Origin: MED-G78 sp964343355
Lineage (GTDB): Bacteria; Pseudomonadota; Gammaproteobacteria; Magnimaribacterales; D2472
Reading direction: 5' to 3'
Length of the DNA stretch: 36,983 nt
Assembly (NCBI GenBank): GCA_964343355.1
Contig: CAYFJC010000007.1
Location: 1 to 36,983, forward strand
The position numbers and the translations under genes are program-made. Of this stretch, positions 16,227-23,275 are shown one piece after another (position 1 is the first letter of the stretch; the number at the start of each line of letters is the position of its first letter). Under the pieces are notes generated by a model that was not told the DNA's origin, made no database searches, and saw nothing but the letters and a program-made list of their open reading frames with translations.

Positions 16227-18532
16227 ATGAAAAGAATTTTAATAAACTCATCCTACGGGAATGAATTACGCGTGGCTTTAGTTGATGGAGCTAAATTATA
16301 TGATCTTGATACTGAGCTCAGCGACAAAACACTTCTTAAAGGAAGCATATTTAAAGCAACTGTATCAAGAATTGAATCAAGTCTAGATGCTGCATTTGTT
16401 AACTTTGGATCTGAAAGACATGGTTTTTTACCATTAAAAGATTTATCTAGTGAATTCTATGAAAAAAATAAGGAAGGAAAGCGTGTTTGTATCCTTAAAG
16501 AGCAACAAGAAATAATAGTTCAGGTAACGAAAGAAGAGCGAGGAACTAAAGGAGCTGCTCTAACTACCCAAATAGCATTAGCTGGACGTTTTCTGGTCTT
16601 AATACCAAATTCAGACAGAGCTGGTGGAATTTCTCGAAGAATCAGTGGTGAAGAGAGAGATGACATTAAAGAAGCTTTAAAAAGCCTTTCTATACCTGAT
16701 GGAATGGGAGCAATTGTAAGAACTGCTGGTCTGGGAAGAAGCTCTGAAGAGTTAAGCTTAGATTTAGCTTACCTACTAGCATTGTGGGGTCAAATTGATC
16801 AGACAACATCTGAAGCTCCAAGTCCAAGTTTGATATATAGAGATGACAAATTGATTGTAAGAGTTGTGAAAGATTACTTTAGAGATGATATTGAAGAAAT
16901 TCTTATTGATGATCAATCAACTTATGATGAAGCGAAGCAATTCATAAATGCTGTTATACCAGATCACGCTGATAAGGTTAAATATTATGATGAAGAGATT
17001 CCTTTATTTAATAGATATCAAATTGAATCACAAATAGAACTAGCATTTCAAAGAGAAATATCACTTCCTTCAGGAGGATCTATTGTAATTGATCCAACAG
17101 AAGCAATGACTGCAGTTGATGTTAACTCAGCTAGATCAACTAAAGGTAAGGACATTGAAGATACTGCTTTTCAAACTAATCTAGAGGCAGCTAAAGAGGT
17201 TGCTAGACAGCTTCGTCTAAGAGATGTTGGTGGTCTTATTGTTATTGATTTTATTGATATGAGTGAAACATCCAATCAAGAGAAAGTAGAAAACGCATTT
17301 AGAAAAGCTGTTTACGGAGATAGAGCTAGAGTTCAAATATCTGGAATATCAAGATTTGGATTACTGGAAATATCTAGACAAAGATTAAGACCATCCTTAA
17401 ATGAAACTTATGATATCGAACATGTATTGGTTAGAGGCCCAAGATCTTTAGGTCAATCAATACTAAGAATAATATCTGAAGATTCTATTAAAGAAAATAC
17501 TGCTGAAATTCACGCATTTGTTCCATCGGATGTTGCTAGTTATTTGTTAAATGAAAAAAGAAATGAATTAATGAGAATAGAAAGTGCCTCTGATACAAAG
17601 ATTTGGATTATCGCAGACCCATATAAGCCTAGACCTCAATATAAAGTATTAAGAATTAAATCATCAGAAGTTAAGCCTATCGATTCATATAATATGACTC
17701 CAGACAGCCCTACTCCAACCATGGATTGGAGAGATGATAAAAATCAATCTAAAGGAATGAAACCTTTAGTTAATGCAATTACACCTCCAAAGATGCCAAA
17801 AAAATCTGGACCAGGTCTTATGCAGACTATAAAGAAAGCTATAGGCATGACTCCAAAAGAAGAGGTAAAGAAAAAACCAGCTCCGCGTAAACCACAAAAT
17901 AGAAATAACCAACAACGCAAAAGACCTCAAAATAGAAATCAGCCTGCAAAAAAACCAGCTAATAATAATAAGCCGCAGCAAAATAAACCGCAGCAAAATA
18001 AGCCGCAGCAAAATAAACCCCAGCAAAATAAGCCGCAGCAAANNNNNNNNNNNNNNNNNNNNNNNNNNNNNNNNNNNNNNNNNNNNNNNNNNNNNNNNNN
18101 NNNNNNNNNNNNNNNNNNNNNNNNNNNNNNNNNNNNNNNNNNCCGCAGCAAAATAAGCCGCAGCAAAATAAACCCCAGCAAAATAAGCCGCAGCAAAATA
18201 AGAATACTAATAATGCTCCAGTTAATAAAACTGATATTAAAGAGAATAAGCCAGTTCAGAAAAAGACTGAAACTAATCCGGCTGAATTAAAAGCTGATAA
18301 TAAGAAGGTAATTCAAAAAGATCAAGTGGTTAAAACTGAAGCTAAAAAAGCTGTAGCTAAGACTCAAGACGAAATGCCAAAACAAAAACCAACCAATGAT
18401 ACAAAAAAATCAGAGACTACTGAGGCTAAAGTAAAACCTAAGGTAAGTGGTTTAAAGCCTGTTGAGTCGAAACCTAAAAAGAAAGCTGCAGTTCCAACTA
18501 GGGCTGCAAATGATCCTCGATATAAAGGTTAA
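16227..18532 (+). CDS. rne: Ribonuclease E, C-terminal tail interrupted by an assembly gap
   Basis: The endonuclease that initiates mRNA decay and rRNA/tRNA processing. S1 domain at about 35-125, 5' sensor/RNase H-like and DNase I-like regions to about 420, with catalytic aspartates D298 (VDVNSARSTKG) and D341 (IDFIDMSE). The zinc-link CPRC motif is replaced by EHVLVRGPR (398-406) in a segment about six residues shorter than in Escherichia coli. The tail is Lys/Pro/Asn/Gln-rich with repeats of NKPQQ, and ends AANDPRYKG. The run of 100 N (18043-18142) shifts the apparent frame; the repeat pattern shows the true frame continues to the TAA at 18530-18532. If the contigs simply overlap, the protein is 716 residues. 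Confidence 0.93.
17970..18202 (+). repeat. 15-bp tandem repeat encoding NKPQQ
   Basis: In-frame units of AAT-AAG/AAA-CCG/CCC-CAG-CAA: five units before the gap and four (the first incomplete) after it. Units differ only at the Lys and Pro third bases, so the array is young or homogenised. The repeat lies in the disordered RNase E tail. Copy number is not determined because of the gap. Confidence 0.9.
18043..18142. other. Assembly gap (100 N) inside rne repeat
   Basis: Exactly 100 N, the usual placeholder for unknown length. The 55 bases before it (17988-18042) are identical to the 55 bases after it (18143-18197), the signature of two contigs ending on the same k-mer. Keeping rne in frame requires a true gap of 2 modulo 3 bases; both a 55-base overlap and a 5+15n insertion satisfy this. 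Confidence 0.95.
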
Positions 18533-19319
18533 TTAGCTTTCCAGCTATTGAAGTTGGCGGAGGTATATTTGGCAAATTATTTATGTCAAACCAATCCGCC
18601 TCTTCAATCTCCACACCATCAGGCTCCGGATTTCCAGTTAAGCATTCGCAATAATAGCCCAGCATTAATTGGCTTGGAAAAGGCCAGGATTGACTGGCAA
18701 AATATCTAATATTTGAAACTTCAATATTTACCTCTTCTTTGACTTCTCTAACTAGAGCCTCTTCAGCAGTCTCGCCTGCCTCAATAAAACCAGCTAAAGC
18801 ACTAAACATTCCTTCAGGAAAAAGCTTGTTTCGAGCTAGAAGTATTTTATTTCCATTTGTAACAAGAGTTATTATGCAGGGTGAAATTGTTGGGTAAGTA
18901 AAGGTATTGGCACAAGGGCAATATAAAGCCTCCTCTTTCGTCTCAAATATATTTTTATTTCCACAATAAGAGCAGTATTTATTTGATACAAGCCAATGAA
19001 GAAGCTGTTTAGCCCTGCTTACAAGTTGAAATTCATCAGATGATAACTGAGGAAGCATAAAACGAAGATCAATTTGATCTAGTTCTGAATTGGATATATT
19101 TTTAGTTCCAAGGTCTTTTAATTGGATCGCGTATATACACTTACCGTCTTTAATTCCAATACCGATTCTGTATTTTTCATATTCACTATCTAAATATAAT
19201 GATTTTGGATCAAATAAGTAAGATTTAGTAAGATTATCGTATAAAATTGCATCACCATTAAAAAGAATAAAAGAGTTCTCCTTTAAGTTGTCGAATTCTA
19301 TAAATCTTTTTAAGAGCAT
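18498..19319 (-). CDS. nudC: NADH pyrophosphatase / RNA decapping hydrolase NudC
   Basis: 273 residues. A variable N-terminal domain, a zinc ribbon (CSYC ... CPC, about 118-139), then the Nudix box GFIEAGETAEEALVREVKEE and the NudC-specific SQSWPFPSQLMLGY. NudC hydrolyses NAD(H) and removes NAD caps from RNA, so its place beside rne is suggestive. The second cysteine pair is C-x-C rather than the usual C-x2-C, so the fourth zinc ligand is shifted by one residue. Its last codons overlap the end of rne by 35 bases on the opposite strand. Confidence 0.93.
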   Translation of the reverse strand: MLLKRFIEFDNLKENSFILFNGDAILYDNLTKSYLFDPKSLYLDSEYEKYRIGIGIKDGKCIYAIQLKDLGTKNISNSELDQIDLRFMLPQLSSDEFQLVSRAKQLLHWLVSNKYCSYCGNKNIFETKEEALYCPCANTFTYPTISPCIITLVTNGNKILLARNKLFPEGMFSALAGFIEAGETAEEALVREVKEEVNIEVSNIRYFASQSWPFPSQLMLGYYCECLTGNPEPDGVEIEEADWFDINNLPNIPPPTSIAGKLINLYIEDHLQP

Positions 19320-19344
19320 ATAATAATAAGTGGAGTAAATTTAG

Positions 19345-20862
19345 ATGAATATATTTAAGATTTTATCAAAGATGTTTCTGGGTAGTTCACCAATTTGGTA
19401 CAAGTCTACCATATTAATTTTTTTAGTATTAAACCCAATAATCCTCTTATCATTAAATAGCCTAGGTATGAATGGATCATTTATAGTTGGATGGATATTT
19501 TTATTAGAATTCATTTTTACATTAGCGTTAGCTTTAAAATGCTACCCGCTCCAACCTGGTGGATTATTAGCAATTCAAGCAATTGCTTTAGGCCTTACAA
19601 CAACTGAATCTGTTTTTCATGAAATAAGTAACAATCTTGAAGTCATACTTTTATTGATCTTTATGGTTGCGGGTATTTATTTTATGAAAAATTTAATGCT
19701 TATGATTTTTACAAAGTTATTACTTAAGGTTAAATCTAAAATAACTCTGTCATTCTTTTTTCTATTTTCTTCAGCCTTTTTATCTGCATTTCTAGACGCT
19801 TTAACAGTTACAGCTGTTCTTATTAGTGTCGCTATTGGTTTTTATAGAATATTTCATACTGTAAGGTCGAATAAAGCATTTACTGATATAAATCACGACT
19901 ATCATTCTGATGAAAATCTACCTATAGAAGCGCAAGGTGAGTTGAATGAATTTAAGGGTTTTTTAAGAGATCTAATAATGCATGGAGCAGTTGGCACAGC
20001 CCTAGGTGGAGTTTGTACTATAGTCGGTGAGCCTCAAAATCTTCTAATAGCTGGAGTTGTTGGTTGGAATTTTATAGAATTTTTTATAGCTATGGCACCG
20101 GTTACTATGCCAGTTCTTTTCGCAGGTATTTTAACTTGCCTTGTTATTGAAAGATTTAAACTTGCTGGGTTTGGTCATCAATTACCAGATAGTATTAGAG
20201 TTATTTTCAATGACTATGATTTGTATGAAACTTCCCAACAAACAGATACACAAAAAGCCGAACTCTATATTGAATTTATAGTTTTATTATTTTTGATTAT
20301 TGCATTAGCTCTGCATCTTGCAGCCGTTGGAGTTATCGGTTTAGCTGTAATTATTCTTTTAACCTCATTTAAAGGAATCACTGATGAGCATAAACTTGGA
20401 GCAGCTTTCCATGAAGCTTTACCTTTCACAGCTCTACTTGGTGTTTTCTTTGCAATAGTTAGTGTGATTCATGACCAGCATCTATTTACGCCAATAATTT
20501 ATTATGTGCTAGAACAAGATCCAGCTATACAGCCCTCAGTCTTCTTTATGGCTAATGGTATCTTGTCAGCGATAAGCGATAATGTATTCGTTGCTACCAT
20601 CTATATAAACGAAATAAACCAGGCTTATTTAGCAAATACTATTAGTCGTGAGCAATTTGAAGCATTAGCAGTTGCTGTTAATACAGGAACTAATATTCCT
20701 AGCATCGCTACTCCTAATGGTCAGGCAGCATTCTTATTTCTTTTAACCTCATCTTTAGCGCCTTTGATAAAACTGTCTTATATTAAAATGGTTAAGATGG
20801 CTTTACCTTATACCATCGTTCTAACGATTGTTGGTCTTTACTCAATTACCTACTTTATATAA
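19345..20862 (+). CDS. nhaB: Na+/H+ antiporter NhaB
   Basis: 505 residues, near the 513 of Escherichia coli NhaB. About 12 membrane helices. Diagnostic segments are MNIFKILSKMFLGSSPIWYK at the N-terminus, SAFLDALTVTAVLISVAIGF, GGVCTIVGEPQNLLIAGVVG, and the C-terminal SDNVFVATIYINE and TNIPSIATPNGQAAFLFLLT. It exports sodium in exchange for protons at the inner membrane, fitting a marine cell that also uses a sodium-coupled amino-acid symporter. A GGAG-type site precedes the ATG. It is divergent from nudC (25 bases) and is followed by dusA after two bases. Confidence 0.95.
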   Translation: MNIFKILSKMFLGSSPIWYKSTILIFLVLNPIILLSLNSLGMNGSFIVGWIFLLEFIFTLALALKCYPLQPGGLLAIQAIALGLTTTESVFHEISNNLEVILLLIFMVAGIYFMKNLMLMIFTKLLLKVKSKITLSFFFLFSSAFLSAFLDALTVTAVLISVAIGFYRIFHTVRSNKAFTDINHDYHSDENLPIEAQGELNEFKGFLRDLIMHGAVGTALGGVCTIVGEPQNLLIAGVVGWNFIEFFIAMAPVTMPVLFAGILTCLVIERFKLAGFGHQLPDSIRVIFNDYDLYETSQQTDTQKAELYIEFIVLLFLIIALALHLAAVGVIGLAVIILLTSFKGITDEHKLGAAFHEALPFTALLGVFFAIVSVIHDQHLFTPIIYYVLEQDPAIQPSVFFMANGILSAISDNVFVATIYINEINQAYLANTISREQFEALAVAVNTGTNIPSIATPNGQAAFLFLLTSSLAPLIKLSYIKMVKMALPYTIVLTIVGLYSITYFI

Positions 20863-20864
20863 AG

Positions 20865-21821
20865 ATGAACTCACATAAGATTTGCGTAGCTCCAATGATG
20901 CAATATACAGATATGCATGACAGGTTTTTATTAAGATTGATTTCTAAAAATATATTTCTTTATACAGAGATGATTTCTACAGGCTCAATTATCTTTGGTA
21001 ACTGCCTGAATCAATTTGATTTTAATAAAGAAGAACATCCGGTTGGAGTTCAGCTGGGCGGCTCTAACCCAAAACACTTAGCTGAATGCGCTAAGGTTGC
21101 TGAAAAGTATGGCTATGATGAAATTAATTTAAATGTAGGATGTCCTTCAGAAAGAGTTCAAAAAGGTAGATTTGGGGCTTGCTTGATGCTTGAACCTGAA
21201 CTTGTTGCTGAATGCGTATCAGAAATGTCCAAAAGTGTAGATTTACCGGTAACTGTTAAATGTCGGCTTGGTATTGATGATAGAGAGGATTATGAATTTT
21301 TAAGTAATTTTGTTGAGATAGTGAAAACTGCTGGGGTTTCTACATTTATCGTTCATGCTAGAAATGGTCTTCTAAAAGGATTAAGTCCTCGACAGAATAG
21401 AAATATACCTCCTCTTAAGTACGATTATGTCTATAGGCTTAAACAAGAAAATAAAGATTTAAATATTATTATTAATGGAGGTATAAAGGACTTATCAGAA
21501 TCTAAAAATCATTTAGAGAAAGTTGATGGAGTAATGATAGGAAGAGCTTCATACGATAATCCCTTTATGTTGGCTGATGTTGATGAACTCATTTTTAACG
21601 AAACTTCAAATAGAAAAAATAAAGTTGAGATTCTTAATGAATACTTAGATTACGTGACCGTAATGCATTCTAAAGGTCATGATTTATCACGTATGTTAAA
21701 ACATCTATTTGGGCTCTCTAAAGGAGATATACATGCAAAAGCATTCAGAAGAAAAGTACACGAAACGATACTTGGTGGTGATATAGTTAATTCAAGAAAA
21801 GAACTTATTGCTCTAATTTAA
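20865..21821 (+). CDS. dusA: tRNA-dihydrouridine synthase A
   Basis: 318 residues, a TIM-barrel flavoenzyme. CVAPMMQYTDMHDRFLLRLI and LYTEMISTGSI (33-42) are the DusA-specific N-terminus. The catalytic acid is C93 in LNVGCPSERVQKGRFGACLM, and the flavin phosphate site is MIGRASYDNP. It reduces uridines 20/20a in tRNA D-loops using NADPH. It is probably in one transcript with nhaB. The 3' end overlaps mlaA by four bases on the opposite strand. Confidence 0.95.
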   Translation: MNSHKICVAPMMQYTDMHDRFLLRLISKNIFLYTEMISTGSIIFGNCLNQFDFNKEEHPVGVQLGGSNPKHLAECAKVAEKYGYDEINLNVGCPSERVQKGRFGACLMLEPELVAECVSEMSKSVDLPVTVKCRLGIDDREDYEFLSNFVEIVKTAGVSTFIVHARNGLLKGLSPRQNRNIPPLKYDYVYRLKQENKDLNIIINGGIKDLSESKNHLEKVDGVMIGRASYDNPFMLADVDELIFNETSNRKNKVEILNEYLDYVTVMHSKGHDLSRMLKHLFGLSKGDIHAKAFRRKVHETILGGDIVNSRKELIALI

Positions 21822-22528
21822 TCCTCAATTAAAAAGTCATCCAAATCTTCTAAAAAATCATCCTCATTACTCAACCCATCGGAAATCTCATAATCTCTAG
21901 ATTGAATATAAGCATCCTTAACAAAGGTGTATCTATCTCCTGTAATTAAGGCCTCAAAATCTAAATATCTTTCTCTTGTTTCTAAAGCGTCTAGAGCAGT
22001 TAATGCTAACTTAACATCGGTATCAGTCATGGCAAATGTACCAGATAAAAATGATGATATTGGTCGACTCATTAAATCTCTAACGTTACTCGGTCCAATA
22101 ACAGGCAGCATGATATACGGACCACTTGGAACACCCCACACCCCAAGTGTTTGCCCAAAATCCTCATCATGAATTTCTAATCCCATTTTACTAGCAACGT
22201 CGAAGAAGCCAAATAAACCAATAGTAGAATTTATGGTAAATCTTCCAAAATCCTGCAAAGCTAACTTAGGCTTTCCTTGAAGCGCTTGATTAATAAAAGT
22301 ATCAATTTCAGCAAGATTTTTAAAAAATCTAGTAACTCTATTTTGAATAAATGGGGGCGTTATACTTCCATAAATCTCAGCTGCGGGTTTGGCTAACGTA
22401 TTATCCAAAGCTTCATTTACCGCAAAGGTAATTTGATTAATATCCTCAAAGGGATCATTAATCTCCTCAGTTAACAAATTGGTGTTAAAGGAAAGTAAAG
22501 TTAAAGATATAAGTAAAAATTTAATCAT
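21818..22528 (-). CDS. mlaA: MlaA/VacJ phospholipid transport protein lacking a lipobox
   Basis: 236 residues. The MlaA fold is clear: DPFEDINQITFAVNEALD, the helix before RVTRFFKNLAEIDTFINQAL, GRFTINSTIGLFGFFDVASK, then the EDFGQTLGVWGVPSGPYIMLPVIGPSNVRDL stretch. MlaA is an outer-membrane channel that removes mislocalised phospholipid for return by the Mla system. The N-terminus (MIKFLLISLTLLSFNTNLLT) is a signal peptide but contains no cysteine, so the usual lipid anchor cannot be made. The tail is very acidic. Its start lies inside the end of mrp (8-base overlap), so translation is coupled. No other mla genes are in the window. Confidence 0.9.
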   Translation of the reverse strand: MIKFLLISLTLLSFNTNLLTEEINDPFEDINQITFAVNEALDNTLAKPAAEIYGSITPPFIQNRVTRFFKNLAEIDTFINQALQGKPKLALQDFGRFTINSTIGLFGFFDVASKMGLEIHDEDFGQTLGVWGVPSGPYIMLPVIGPSNVRDLMSRPISSFLSGTFAMTDTDVKLALTALDALETRERYLDFEALITGDRYTFVKDAYIQSRDYEISDGLSNEDDFLEDLDDFLIED

Positions 22529-23213
22529 TAATAAGATTTTCTAAAAATATTTTTAAATCACTAGTTAAATTTAATGATTTATTTAAAGACATATTATAAA
22601 TGTTTTCATCAAAAGGTATTGATGTTATTTCAGGTATGTCAGGTCCAAAATTTATCTCAGTGGTATTTTGAATTGGAAGTGTTGTGTTTTTAATATATCC
22701 AAGAATAGGTATATCTAATTTATTAAATGTACTAATTGATTTAAAGGTATCACCTATAGCTAGTGCATTTGGTGTAGAGACAAGTATGACTCCATCTAGT
22801 GGAATTTCAGAACAAACTGTTAAATAAGCATCGCCAGTTCCAGGAGGCATATCTATAAAAAGTATATCAAGATCACCCCAATTAGTTGTTGTCATTAACT
22901 GCTTTATAGCTCCACTAAGCATGGGTCCTCTCCATATTGCTGCTTTATCATCATCTATGATGGAACCCATGGAGGCTATCTCAATTCCATTAGATGTTAA
23001 TGGTTTAAAACACTTTTTAGAATTTTTAGAAATTATTTCAGGCTTAGTGTTTTCAATTTTGAATAAAATATGTTGATTAGGGCCGTATACATCTGCATCT
23101 AAAATCCCTACTTTATAGTCTTTAGATAGAGATAATGCAGCCAAAGCTGTAATAGATGATTTTCCAACACCGCCTTTAGCAGAGGCTATAGCTATAATTT
23201 TTTTAATATTCAT
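22521..23213 (-). CDS. Mrp/ApbC family P-loop ATPase, short form
   Basis: 230 residues. The deviant Walker A SAKGGVGKSS (12-21), LDADVYGPNQ and the Mrp signature FIDMPPGTGDAYLT are present. Family members bind and transfer Fe-S clusters or act in related assembly. This protein lacks both the N-terminal DUF59 (MIP18) domain and the CxxC near the C-terminus that holds the cluster: the place is occupied by GYIKNTTLPIQ. Its position divergent from metG matches apbC/mrp in Escherichia coli. It may keep ATPase function only. The family is certain, the Fe-S role doubtful. Confidence 0.88.
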   Translation of the reverse strand: MNIKKIIAIASAKGGVGKSSITALAALSLSKDYKVGILDADVYGPNQHILFKIENTKPEIISKNSKKCFKPLTSNGIEIASMGSIIDDDKAAIWRGPMLSGAIKQLMTTTNWGDLDILFIDMPPGTGDAYLTVCSEIPLDGVILVSTPNALAIGDTFKSISTFNKLDIPILGYIKNTTLPIQNTTEINFGPDIPEITSIPFDENIYNMSLNKSLNLTSDLKIFLENLIND

Positions 23214-23236
23214 TCAATATTGTTTAATTGAATTGA

Positions 23237-23244
23237 ATTATAAT
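23237..23244. promoter_or_regulatory. Overlapping divergent -10 elements, mrp and metG
   Basis: The palindrome ATTATAAT contains TATAAT on both strands (plus 23239-23244, minus 23242-23237). It lies in the 62-base space between mrp and metG, so both genes could be driven from face-to-face -10 elements. -35 elements are not clear. Confidence 0.4.
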
Positions 23245-23275
23245 ATATATAAGTAAATCATTAACTAGATATAAC

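Noticed and set aside
17766..18196. Leftward Leu/Ile/Arg-rich and Cys/Gly/Leu-rich ORFs opposite the rne tail
   Set aside because: They are translations of the complement of the 15-bp NKPQQ repeat and of the N run; composition is an artefact of the repeat.
17970..18202. CRISPR-like regular repeat
   Set aside because: Units are 15 bp with no spacers and lie in frame inside rne.
18326..18532. Separate 68-codon gene after the gap
   Set aside because: It is the in-frame end of rne once the gap length is corrected; the Lys-rich composition and the NDPR tail continue the RNase E C-terminus.
21927..22172. Rightward ORF inside mlaA
   Set aside because: Antisense to conserved MlaA motifs.
23214..23275. 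T-box or riboswitch before metG
   Set aside because: Only 62 bases of AT-rich DNA with divergent -10 elements; no structured leader is visible.
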